Shown here: positions 1-8,012 of the stretch, in pieces
Layout of the letters: each line of letters opens with the position of its first letter
How positions within the stretch are numbered: position 1 is the stretch's first letter
NCBI GenBank assembly: GCA_002711415.1
Contig: PARI01000011.1
Location: forward strand, 55,218-119,217
Direction of reading: 5' to 3'
Length of the DNA: 64,000 nt
Origin: Phycisphaerae bacterium
GTDB lineage: Bacteria; Planctomycetota; Phycisphaerae; Phycisphaerales; SM1A02
Made by a program: the position numbers and the translations under genes
Notes under the pieces: generated by a model
Told to the model about the DNA's origin: nothing
Databases searched by the model: none
Seen by the model: only the letters and a program-made list of their open reading frames with translations

Positions 1-1515
1 TCGGCTCGTGCAGACACCTGGGTCGTGTCGCTCCAGCATGACCGGGCCGATGGGGATGCGCCGCCGACCAGGCAGAGAAGGCTGGTCCTGATGCTGGTGC
101 CTGCCGGTGTTCCCGAGCTGGAGGAGGTCCGTCCGATCGAAGGGCCGTACCTGGACTCACCTCACCCGGTCGCGTCGATTCCGGTCTCGGGACATGACTG
201 GAGCGAGCCACTGCAGTTCCATGCAGCCGAGTCGTCATGGCCGACTCCGCTGGATCAACTGGATGGCCGATACAGGGTGCAGGCCGTGATGGACATGGAT
301 TCAAGGCATGGCACCCACCTGGACCCGGGCAACATCATGAGCAACATCGTCGAAGTCGAATTGTCCGCCGACGGGCATGATCGCGTCGAGTTGTCACTCC
401 AGGAGGAGATTCCTGGAACAGCCAGGCCCGAGGGTGTGAACATCACGTGGATCGAGCGACCCAGCCCGATGCTCCAGTCGCATCTGGGGCATGAAGCCGG
501 GCACCGTGCCGCAGTCGTCCTGCCGATGGGTTATGACGATGTCAGGCACCCGAGGAGGTTCTGGCCGACCATCTATGTCGTACCGGCTGCCGGCAGGCGC
601 GATGCGATCATCGAGGGACTGGCCAGGCTGAACCTCCAGGCGGAGTCGGTGCATGTCATACCCGGAGCCGTGTGGGTGATACTCGATCCGGAGTCGACAC
701 AGGGATATCACGGGTTCGCTGACACCGGGATGCACGGACCGAGGGCGACGGCCCTGGTCGAGGAACTGATCCCATGGCTTCACCAGAGGTTCAGGCTCGT
801 CGACCAGGTCGATGCACGCATCGTCACGGGGCATTCCGGCGGAGGATGGTCCGCGCTCTGGCTGCAGATGAACCATCCGGACGTGTTCGGAGCGTGCTTC
901 AGCAGTGCCCCTCATCCGATTGACTTCAGCGCCCTGGGTACGATCGACCTGTACGAGGACGAGAGCCTCTTCGTCGATGGGACGGGGAAGGAGAACCCAC
1001 GCTACAGGATGCCTGTCGGCCCGCTCCGGGACAGGGTGCTGATGACGACTCGCGAGGAACTGGGAATGCAACACGGCCTGTCCCCGGGTGGCCGCTCAGG
1101 CATGCAATGGGATACGTGGACGAACATGTTCTCCCGCACGGGACTTGGCCGAACCGGCCGGCCGGTCTTCGACCAGGACACGGGATTGATCGACCGGGAT
1201 GTGGTCCTGGAGGACTGGAGCCGGTACGACATCGTGAAGCTGCTCGACCGGAACCGGGACGAGCTGGGACCGATCATGCTCCAACGGGCACGGATCGTCG
1301 CGGGTGAGCGCGACTCCTTCTATGGCCAGAAGGCCGCCGGGAACCTCGCCGAGCTGCTCGGGGAGATCGGGGCGGAACTCGAATCCGATGGTTCATCCGG
1401 CGGGTACGTGCTGCTTGATCCGGAGGCCGACCATGAGGACATCGTTCCGAGGATCCTCCCACGATGGCACACGGAGATGCGGAAGCATCTGGCCGAGGGC
1501 GGTCACCAGGATTGA
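1..1515 (+). CDS. Putative alpha/beta-hydrolase esterase, 5'-truncated by the window edge
   Basis: The reading frame is open from base 1, so the gene starts outside the window; a GTG at 25 is only an internal possibility. About 504 residues are visible. The core has a nucleophile elbow G-H-S-G-G (Ser codon near 835) followed by a helix and an S-A-P-H segment, as in the esterase D/feruloyl-esterase-like family (PF00756). A late D-H-E-D segment near 1430 could supply the catalytic His. The N-terminal 150 residues look like a beta-sandwich extension preceding the hydrolase. The substrate cannot be told. The gene converges on transketolase with one base between the two stop codons, and no terminator hairpin is visible there. 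Confidence 0.75.
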   Translation, partial: SARADTWVVSLQHDRADGDAPPTRQRRLVLMLVPAGVPELEEVRPIEGPYLDSPHPVASIPVSGHDWSEPLQFHAAESSWPTPLDQLDGRYRVQAVMDMDSRHGTHLDPGNIMSNIVEVELSADGHDRVELSLQEEIPGTARPEGVNITWIERPSPMLQSHLGHEAGHRAAVVLPMGYDDVRHPRRFWPTIYVVPAAGRRDAIIEGLARLNLQAESVHVIPGAVWVILDPESTQGYHGFADTGMHGPRATALVEELIPWLHQRFRLVDQVDARIVTGHSGGGWSALWLQMNHPDVFGACFSSAPHPIDFSALGTIDLYEDESLFVDGTGKENPRYRMPVGPLRDRVLMTTREELGMQHGLSPGGRSGMQWDTWTNMFSRTGLGRTGRPVFDQDTGLIDRDVVLEDWSRYDIVKLLDRNRDELGPIMLQRARIVAGERDSFYGQKAAGNLAELLGEIGAELESDGSSGGYVLLDPEADHEDIVPRILPRWHTEMRKHLAEGGHQD

Positions 1516-1516
1516 A

Positions 1517-3484
1517 TCAGACGTTGGCCAGGCCAAGCATGCTTGCGGCTGTGGCCGCGATGTCGCGGTGATGGATGCCACAGTGCCTGAGCACCTCGTC
1601 CGGGGCGCGACCGGATTTCGGCACGCGCCTGACGTGCATCTGTTGGATCGTGAATCCGTCTCCGCTCTCGGTGCATGCATCGGCGACGGCCGAACCCAGC
1701 GAGGCGCCGTAGTTGTCCTCGACCGTGAGGATGTTGCCGCCGTTGGAGTTGGCCAGATCAAGCAGTCCGTCTGCCTCGAACGGGAGCGAGTACAGGTCGA
1801 CGAGCGTCGCATCGATGCCCGCCTTGTCCAGCGCGTCCAAGGCCTTGTTGCATTCATGGACCATGTAGCCGGCGGTCACGATCAGGAGGTCGCGACCGGT
1901 GGTGAGGACCTCGAATCCACCGAGCTCGAAGCTGGCCGAGGAATCGTAGAGGAACTCGACATCAGGACGGTGCACCCGCATGTAGCAGGCGCCATCGTGC
2001 TCGGCCATGGCCATGGTCAGGGCATAGGCCGCATAGGCATCCGAAGGCTGGAGGACGTAGCAGCCGGGCTGGCCGTTATGGTCCTTCATGGTCGCGAACG
2101 AACGGAACCAGGCGATGTCCGGAAGGGACATCTGGCTCGGTCCATCGGCCGCGAGGCTGATGCCGGAATGGCTTCCGACGATCTTCAGGTTCGCGCCGGA
2201 GTTGATGGCCATCTCGATCTGGTCGTATCCACGGGTCACGAACTTTGAGAAGGTCGCCATGAACGGAACCTTGCCTGCTGCGGACAGGCCCGCTCCGACG
2301 GAGAACATGTTCTGCTCGGCGATCTTGCACTCGAGGAATCGGTCGCTGACCTGCTCGTCGGAAGCGGCCCACTCAGTGAACGTGGAGTTGCCGGTATCGG
2401 CATCGAGCACCCAGATGTCACGCTCGCTTCGTGCCATCGTGTGCAGCGCGATTCCAAAAGCGTGCCTGGTGGCGAACATGCCCTTCTGGAGCACGCTGCT
2501 CTTCCCGAACTGCTCGAGGGCCTGATCGAGTGTGGGCGGAGTGAACGCCGGTCTCTCCGGCTGCTCGAACTCCGTGGGCGGGTAGATCGCCAGTTCATCG
2601 CCGGCCTGTGTCGTGACCAGTTCAGAGCGGATGGCATCGAGCTGCTCGTGCGCCTCTTCAAGCAGTTCGCCGGTGACCGGCTTTCCATGCCAGCCGGGCC
2701 CCTGGATGCACGGAGCACCCCAGCCCTTGACGGTCCTGGCGACGATCGCGGTGAGCGTACCGTCCTGGGCCGTCGTCGCCGCCTCGTTGAAGGCATCACG
2801 AATCTGGGCCGGGTCGTGGCCGTCGATCTCGATCACCGTGAGCCCGTACGCCGCGAGCTTGGCCGCGATGCGCTCTGCGGACTGCTGTGGTGAGACGCGG
2901 TCTGCCTGGCCGTACTCGTTGCAGTTGAAGATCGGAAGCACGTTGGACAGGGAATGATCGGCCATGAAGTCGATCGCCTCCCAGATCTGGCCTTCCCTGG
3001 ATTCGCCGTCACCGACGATGCAGTAGATCCTCTTGTCGAGCGAATCCCCTCGTGCAGCAGCCCCCAGGCCCATCGCCACGGAGAGACCCTGTCCGAGCGA
3101 ACCGGTCGCTGCGTCGAAGAGCGGGAAGCCCTCGACAGGATTCGGATGTCCCTCGATCTCCGAGTCGATCGCGCGGATCTGCATGGCGTCCTCACGGGTC
3201 ATCGGCCGCATCTGGTCGGGATCGGTTCCGATGGCGACACCGAGATCGGCACATGCAGCGTAGACGATCGGAACGGCGTGACCCTCCGACAGCACGAGTC
3301 GATCGGACGTGGGGTAACGTGGATGATCGGGCACCCACCGCATGGTGTGGTACATCAGCACGGTGACGATCTGACCGAGGCTCAGGGCCGTGGAGGGATG
3401 CCCACTCCCGGAATCGGCAATCATGTCCAGGACGAGATGGTCAAGCTCGATGGCCTTGGCCGAGACTGCTGATTCAAATGACAT
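1517..3484 (-). CDS. tkt: Transketolase
   Basis: Thiamine-diphosphate enzyme that moves two-carbon ketol units between sugar phosphates in the pentose phosphate pathway. The protein is 655 aa, the usual length. Visible signatures are the N-terminal S-G-S-G-H-P-S segment, the TPP/metal motif G-D-G-E-S-R-E-G followed by N-C-N-E-Y-G-Q, and a pyrimidine-binding domain with the catalytic-Glu region A-E-Q-N-M-F-S. The frame extends upstream, but ATG at 3484 is chosen because AAAGGA lies about 7 nt before it and the protein then begins with the conserved helix. It is transcribed alone from a long leader (candidate promoter 3637-3665). zwf and pgl at 25-27.6 kb belong to the same pathway. Confidence 0.95.
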   Translation of the reverse strand: MSFESAVSAKAIELDHLVLDMIADSGSGHPSTALSLGQIVTVLMYHTMRWVPDHPRYPTSDRLVLSEGHAVPIVYAACADLGVAIGTDPDQMRPMTREDAMQIRAIDSEIEGHPNPVEGFPLFDAATGSLGQGLSVAMGLGAAARGDSLDKRIYCIVGDGESREGQIWEAIDFMADHSLSNVLPIFNCNEYGQADRVSPQQSAERIAAKLAAYGLTVIEIDGHDPAQIRDAFNEAATTAQDGTLTAIVARTVKGWGAPCIQGPGWHGKPVTGELLEEAHEQLDAIRSELVTTQAGDELAIYPPTEFEQPERPAFTPPTLDQALEQFGKSSVLQKGMFATRHAFGIALHTMARSERDIWVLDADTGNSTFTEWAASDEQVSDRFLECKIAEQNMFSVGAGLSAAGKVPFMATFSKFVTRGYDQIEMAINSGANLKIVGSHSGISLAADGPSQMSLPDIAWFRSFATMKDHNGQPGCYVLQPSDAYAAYALTMAMAEHDGACYMRVHRPDVEFLYDSSASFELGGFEVLTTGRDLLIVTAGYMVHECNKALDALDKAGIDATLVDLYSLPFEADGLLDLANSNGGNILTVEDNYGASLGSAVADACTESGDGFTIQQMHVRRVPKSGRAPDEVLRHCGIHHRDIAATAASMLGLANV

Positions 3485-3636
3485 CCGGATTCCTTTCAAA
3501 CAACCAATGTTCACTCTGTCTGGTGATCCCAGTCGGAATCCCCTTGAAGTACCCGAAACTCCCCACGACAACAGCCTCCGGGCCACCCTGGGCCAGAGAT
3601 GAGCTGGTCTTGGGTAGTGGTCTGTGGGGAATGCCT

Positions 3637-3665
3637 AGTATCGGCCTCAGCGGTGGATCCCGCAA
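3637..3665 (-). promoter_or_regulatory. Candidate sigma-70 promoter of transketolase
   Basis: On the minus strand TTGCGG (3665-3660) and GATACT (3642-3637) are separated by exactly 17 bases, a -35/-10 arrangement with 3/6 and 4/6 consensus matches. It lies in the only non-coding stretch upstream of tkt and would give a leader of roughly 145 nt. Pattern only; no experimental support. Confidence 0.35.
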
Positions 3666-3699
3666 CCACGGCGAGGCGAATGTGGATGGACCAGGACGA

Positions 3700-4068
3700 T
3701 CAACCGCCAGCATAGACCTCGGGGACGGGGCCATGGCTGGCCAGGACCCTCGAGTGGATCCCTCCACGCCCAGTCCAGTCGGTGATCACCTGGATCCATG
3801 CCGGGGAGAGCCCCTGGACGAGGTGCTCGAGCATGAGGTTGGTCACGGCCTCGTAGAAGATTCCCTCGTTGCGGAACGACTGGTAGTAGAGTTTCAGGCT
3901 CTTCAACTCGATGCAGACGGCCTCCGGCTGGTACCTGAGCGTGACATGCCCGAAATCCGGATGGCCGGTCTTCGGGCAGACGGAGGTGAACTCCTCGTTG
4001 ACGTGCTCGATGACGTACGGGCTGTCGGCGGGGTTGTCGAAGAATTCAAGCAGCGTGGGGTCTGGCAT
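3700..4068 (-). CDS. queF: NADPH-dependent 7-cyano-7-deazaguanine reductase QueF
   Basis: Reduces preQ0 to preQ1 in queuosine biosynthesis, in the cytoplasm. The 122-aa protein is the short, unimodal type. It shows the catalytic Cys in S-V-C-P-K-T-G-H-P-D-F-G and the QueF motif E-L-K-S-L-K-L-Y-Y-Q-S-F-R-N-E-G. ATG 4068 is chosen because the upstream extension of the frame is low-complexity read-through of the neighbouring TPR gene. The start lies 11 bases after the TPR gene's stop on the same strand, so it is probably the last gene of the minus-strand run. Confidence 0.93.
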   Translation of the reverse strand: MPDPTLLEFFDNPADSPYVIEHVNEEFTSVCPKTGHPDFGHVTLRYQPEAVCIELKSLKLYYQSFRNEGIFYEAVTNLMLEHLVQGLSPAWIQVITDWTGRGGIHSRVLASHGPVPEVYAGG

Positions 4069-4079
4069 GGTGCAGGCCT

Positions 4080-5141
4080 TTACAGTCGGTAGGTGGTGAT
4101 CAGTTCGAGGACCTTGGGCTGCTCGGGGTTGACCTTGAGCGACTGCCTGAACGCCTGGCGGGCCTCCTCCTTGGCGAGCAGGTCCTCCTTGTTGCTCTTG
4201 AACCACGTGTTCAGGGCGTTGACGCCGATGCCGTTGAGTGACGGCCAGTGTTCCGGATCGATCAGCACGGCCTCGCGATAGGCGATGATCGACCGATCAT
4301 AATCGCCAAGCCTGAAGTAACCCCATCCCAATCGCTCGTAGGCGTTGGCACTGGGTTCGACCTTGACCAGGATGTTGGCCGCGTTCACGGCCTCCTGGTA
4401 TCGACGCTCGGTTGAATAGGCGTTGATGAGGTTCAGCATCAGCCCGGGCGAGGGCTCGGGTTCGAGTTCCATGGCGGTCTCGTACTGCTTGATCGCGTCG
4501 GAGATCCGGCCGACCCCCTCGTAGGCGGCACCGAGGTTCAACCGCGCCCTGACATCGGCACGATCGAGCTGGACGGCCTTGCTGGCGAAGGCGATGGCCC
4601 GCCCGGGCTCGGACATGTCCAGGTAGGTGATCGCCATGTTCGTGTTGGCCTCGAGGTTGTCTGGCTCGATGGTCAGGGCGCGATGGTAGGCCTTCACGGC
4701 CTCGTCGTATCGTTCCAGCATCTGGAGAACGCGTCCGTAGCCGAACTGGGCCTGGAAGTTCTCCGGCTCCAGCTTGGAAGCCCGCTCGAACGCGGGCTCG
4801 GCCTGGGCGAAGTCGCCCTGCTCGAGGTGGATCTCGCCGATCCCGATGTAGGCGGTCGTCAGGGTCGGGTTCTCCGCGAGCAGGTTGCGGAACAGTTGCA
4901 GCGCGGTGTCGTAGTCGCCGGCCGATGCCGCCGACTCGGCTGCCTTGAGCTGGATGGACTCGCCCTGGTCCGACCCCTTCTTGGGCTGGCTTGAGGACTC
5001 CGCTGACGTGCTGGAGATGGTCTGATTCCTCTGGAAGAGGAAGCATCCGTTGAGCACGGGAAGCACGAGCAGGCAGGCCAGCAAGAGTCCCGGTATCCCG
5101 GCACATCGCACGCGTGTCTGTGGTTGTTGGTTCTGCTGCAT
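4080..5141 (-). CDS. TPR-repeat lipoprotein
   Basis: A 353-aa protein with a signal peptide ending in a lipobox (V-L-N-G-C, Cys at about residue 33), a Ser/Thr/Lys-rich linker, and then about seven tetratricopeptide repeats from residue 70 to the C-terminus. TPR proteins of this build are protein-protein adaptors attached to the envelope; the partner is unknown. Start: ATG 5141 has AAGGG 10 nt upstream; a TTG at 5150 would overlap the nfo stop as TTGA and is the alternative. It lies between nfo and queF with no terminator, so it is probably co-transcribed with them. Confidence 0.8.
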   Translation of the reverse strand: MQQNQQPQTRVRCAGIPGLLLACLLVLPVLNGCFLFQRNQTISSTSAESSSQPKKGSDQGESIQLKAAESAASAGDYDTALQLFRNLLAENPTLTTAYIGIGEIHLEQGDFAQAEPAFERASKLEPENFQAQFGYGRVLQMLERYDEAVKAYHRALTIEPDNLEANTNMAITYLDMSEPGRAIAFASKAVQLDRADVRARLNLGAAYEGVGRISDAIKQYETAMELEPEPSPGLMLNLINAYSTERRYQEAVNAANILVKVEPSANAYERLGWGYFRLGDYDRSIIAYREAVLIDPEHWPSLNGIGVNALNTWFKSNKEDLLAKEEARQAFRQSLKVNPEQPKVLELITTYRL

Positions 5142-5146
5142 GGTGT

Positions 5147-6088
5147 TCAAACCCTTGAGGGTCTCCCTCGAGCGATCCGCTTCAGGCAGTCGACGTTGAC
5201 CCGGTCCATGTCACGGCCACGGTCATCCTGCTCCTTGGCCGTCTCAAGGATCTTTGGGACGCCGGCAAAAGCCTCCTCCTGGAGGATGTGCCTGAAACAG
5301 CTCCGACCACAGGTTCCCTTTCCGATGTGTTCATGCCGATCGATCCTTGATCCCACGGCCCCCTTGGAGTCATTGAAGTGAAAGACCGCCAGGTGATCGT
5401 TCCCGCAGATTGTATCCCATATGTCCATGACCGAGGAAGCCCCATCGGGCGTGCTCATGTCGTACCCGGCAGCGGTAACATGGCACGTGTCGAAGCAGAA
5501 GGCGATCCGCTCGGGCTCGCGGACGTTCTGGCGAATCCATGCCAGGTGAGAGAAGTCGTACCCGAGATTGGTTCCTGACCCGACCGTGGTCTCGAGGCAG
5601 GTGACGGTCTCGTAGCCGGACAGATCCCGATGAATCCGATCAAGTGCCCTGGCGATTCTCTTGAGGCCGGCCAACTCATCCCTGGAGGGGTCACCCCCGA
5701 GGGTATTGAGTTCGCCACGTCGCCGTGGTTTGCCGAGGTGTGCCCCGGGATGGGCGACGCACAGCGGGATCTCCAGCTGCTCGCATCGCTCCAGTTCCTC
5801 CGTCTGCAGGGCGATGGACTTCTCCGAGATCTCCTTCTCGGGCGAGGCCATGTTGATCAGGTAGCTGTTGTGGCTGATGACCCGGATCGCCTCGTCTCCA
5901 CGCCACCCGAGTCGATCAAGACCCTCAAGCCAGTCTTCACGATCCGAGTCCTTCAGCGGCGGCACCTTCCACTGCCTCTGGTTCTTGGTGAAGACCTGGA
6001 CGCAGTCGAGCTTCAGTCGTCCGGCCTCGTCCAGCGCATTGACCATGCCTCCTGCGATCGAGAGGTGTGATCCGAGCATCAGGTTCAT
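5147..6088 (-). CDS. nfo: Endonuclease IV (AP endonuclease)
   Basis: Cuts DNA 5' of abasic sites in base excision repair. The 313-aa protein has the AP2 TIM-barrel signatures and metal ligands in order: G-S-H-L-S-I-A-G-G at the N-terminus, H-N-S-Y-L-I-N, A-H-P-G-A-H-L-G, L-E-T-T-V-G-S-G, F-C-F-D-T-C-H, and H-F-N-D-S-K-G followed by R-H-E-H-I-G-K-G. The length is normal to slightly long. It sits 21 bases after the Gfo/Idh gene and 5 bases before the TPR gene, all on the minus strand. Confidence 0.95.
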   Translation of the reverse strand: MNLMLGSHLSIAGGMVNALDEAGRLKLDCVQVFTKNQRQWKVPPLKDSDREDWLEGLDRLGWRGDEAIRVISHNSYLINMASPEKEISEKSIALQTEELERCEQLEIPLCVAHPGAHLGKPRRRGELNTLGGDPSRDELAGLKRIARALDRIHRDLSGYETVTCLETTVGSGTNLGYDFSHLAWIRQNVREPERIAFCFDTCHVTAAGYDMSTPDGASSVMDIWDTICGNDHLAVFHFNDSKGAVGSRIDRHEHIGKGTCGRSCFRHILQEEAFAGVPKILETAKEQDDRGRDMDRVNVDCLKRIARGRPSRV

Positions 6089-6109
6089 GGCGGCGCTCCG
6101 TTGCAGGGA

Positions 6110-7144
6110 TCAGACCATCCTGGCGCCGGCTTCGCGCGCGGCCTCGACGATCCGCTCGGCGGTCCGGACCGCGGCGAATCCGGCATCGGCATCGACCAGC
6201 GGCTTCCTGCCATGACGCAGGCAGTCGAGGAAGTCATCGATCTGGAGGCGGAGGGGTTCACCCGGACTGACTTCCAGGGGATCGATGTTGATCAGGTCGA
6301 GGTAGTCGACGCTGGAGAGGTCCATGCCGTCACGCAGCTGCGATCTGACCTCCTCGAGCTTCTCGGCGTTGGCCGTCTTGCGCACCACGGTGCCGGAGCA
6401 CTCGACGAAGTCGGCCGACACGTACATGTCCTCGCTGATGATCCTGAACTTGCGCTCGGTCTTCAGTGCGAGCCTGCTCGCGGTCACGTTGCAGACGCAT
6501 CGGACGTCATCGTCCTCGCGCGGAGGGAAGACGAGCCTGGCGTTGCACACGTCCTCGGCCTCTCCGACAACGCAGACGGCGTTGGCGTGAACCTCCTCGG
6601 GCTCGGATCCCATGAGCATCAGCAGGGCGTCCAGGTCGTGGATCATCATGTCCAGGACGACCCCGACATCCACGCTCCGGAACGTCATCGGGCTGATCCT
6701 GTGCACCTCGATGAACCGAGGTCGCATCCCCTCGATGCCGCGGATCGCCCGCATGACCGGGTCGTATCGCACGATGTGCCCGACCTGAAGCAGCGTCCCG
6801 GTCTCTGCCGCGATGGACGCGATGTGCTCGGCCTCGGACGCATCGGGAGCCAGCGGTTTCTCGACGAGACAGGCGACGTTGTTCCTCAGCAGCGGCTCGA
6901 CCGACTCCAGGTGATGGATCGTCGGGGTGGCGACGGACACCGCCTCGACACCGGCCTGGATCAACTCTTCGACGCTGGACATAGCGGTTCCACCGAACTG
7001 CTCGACCATGTCACGGGCCCGCTCAGGGTCGCTGTCGACGACGCCGACCAGCTCGACGCCGGGGATCTCCGAGTAGTTGCGCACGTGATGGCGACCCATC
7101 CGACCGGTCCCGATGACTCCACACCTGATTGGCCCGTCTGTCAT
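6110..7144 (-). CDS. Gfo/Idh/MocA family oxidoreductase, possibly GnnA-like
   Basis: NAD(P)-dependent sugar dehydrogenase of 344 aa. The N-terminus has the Rossmann motif G-V-I-G-T-G-R-M-G-R-H-H, then V-E-K-P-L in the conserved EKP position, V-G-H-I-V-R-Y-D-P and V-V-L-D-M-M-I-H-D-L-D. The last two resemble UDP-GlcNAc 3-dehydrogenases (GnnA) that make diamino-sugar lipid A, so an envelope-sugar role is possible but not proven. ATG 7144 is preferred because GGAG lies 6 nt upstream; ATG 7156 in the same frame overlaps that Shine-Dalgarno. It lies between purQ and nfo. Confidence 0.8.
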   Translation of the reverse strand: MTDGPIRCGVIGTGRMGRHHVRNYSEIPGVELVGVVDSDPERARDMVEQFGGTAMSSVEELIQAGVEAVSVATPTIHHLESVEPLLRNNVACLVEKPLAPDASEAEHIASIAAETGTLLQVGHIVRYDPVMRAIRGIEGMRPRFIEVHRISPMTFRSVDVGVVLDMMIHDLDALLMLMGSEPEEVHANAVCVVGEAEDVCNARLVFPPREDDDVRCVCNVTASRLALKTERKFRIISEDMYVSADFVECSGTVVRKTANAEKLEEVRSQLRDGMDLSSVDYLDLINIDPLEVSPGEPLRLQIDDFLDCLRHGRKPLVDADAGFAAVRTAERIVEAAREAGARMV

Positions 7145-7189
7145 GAACATCTCCATTGAATGACCATAGGGTACAACGACTCGTGCCGC

Positions 7190-7990
7190 TCAGGCGACGT
7201 GGACACCGACGGCGACTTCGAACGCCCTCCTGAACATCTGCAGTCCCATGGGTTCGGGATCCATGCATCCGGGGTCCAGTCGCGTCCACGTCGGATGCTG
7301 GGTCCACCGGGTGAACCGTTCCGGATGAGGCATCAGACCAAGGACCAGGCCGCTCGTGTCGCAGATGCCAGCCACGGCTCCGAGGGAACCGTTGAAGTTC
7401 TCACCCTCGCCGTAGGTCAGTGCGATTCGCCCCTGGTCCTGCAAGGAGCTGAGCTGCTCGGGCGTGGTCATGAACCGACCTTCTCCGTGGGCTGATGGCA
7501 GCACATCGGTCTCGGCATCGACCTGGAGATCGCTGGTCCAGATGCAGCGGCTGGTCTCCGGCACATGGATTCGTGTCCACCGATCAACGAAGCGGGCCTC
7601 CCGGTTCGGAGACAGGGTGACGGTCGCGGGGGCGGGTGATTCGGGCCACGGCTCATCCTTGCAGGGCCCCGGGAGAATCCCCGCGGCAACGGCGATCTGG
7701 AACCCGTTGCAGGGTGCGATCATCGGAACACCACGATTGATCGCCTCGACCAGGGCGCCATACAGATCCTGCCTGATCAGTCGACCCATGATCCTGCCCG
7801 CAGCCACATCGTCTCCGTAGCTGAAGCCACCCGGCAACCCGATCAACTGGTAGCGATCGATCATCGTCGGGTTGCGGCGAAGCTGGTTCAGCAGCACGGA
7901 CTCGGCCTGGGCGCCCACGAGTGAGAATGCGTCCAACAGTTCTCGATCGCAGTTGATTCCAGGGGCCGTAATGACGAGAGCACGTGGCAT
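7190..7990 (-). CDS. purQ: FGAM synthase glutaminase subunit PurQ
   Basis: Class I glutamine amidotransferase that delivers ammonia to PurL in step 4 of purine synthesis. The 266-aa protein shows the oxyanion segment L-P-G-G-F-S-Y-G-D-D, the nucleophile in P-C-N-G-F-Q, S-A-H-G-E-G-R-F, and the catalytic His/Glu in P-H-P-E-R. ATG 7990 gives the expected N-terminus (M-P-R-A-L-V-I); the longer frame is read-through of purL. It starts 22 bases after the purL stop on the same strand, so the two subunits are encoded together. Confidence 0.95.
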   Translation of the reverse strand: MPRALVITAPGINCDRELLDAFSLVGAQAESVLLNQLRRNPTMIDRYQLIGLPGGFSYGDDVAAGRIMGRLIRQDLYGALVEAINRGVPMIAPCNGFQIAVAAGILPGPCKDEPWPESPAPATVTLSPNREARFVDRWTRIHVPETSRCIWTSDLQVDAETDVLPSAHGEGRFMTTPEQLSSLQDQGRIALTYGEGENFNGSLGAVAGICDTSGLVLGLMPHPERFTRWTQHPTWTRLDPGCMDPEPMGLQMFRRAFEVAVGVHVA

Positions 7991-8012
7991 CGTTGGGTTC
8001 CTTGTGCCGAGA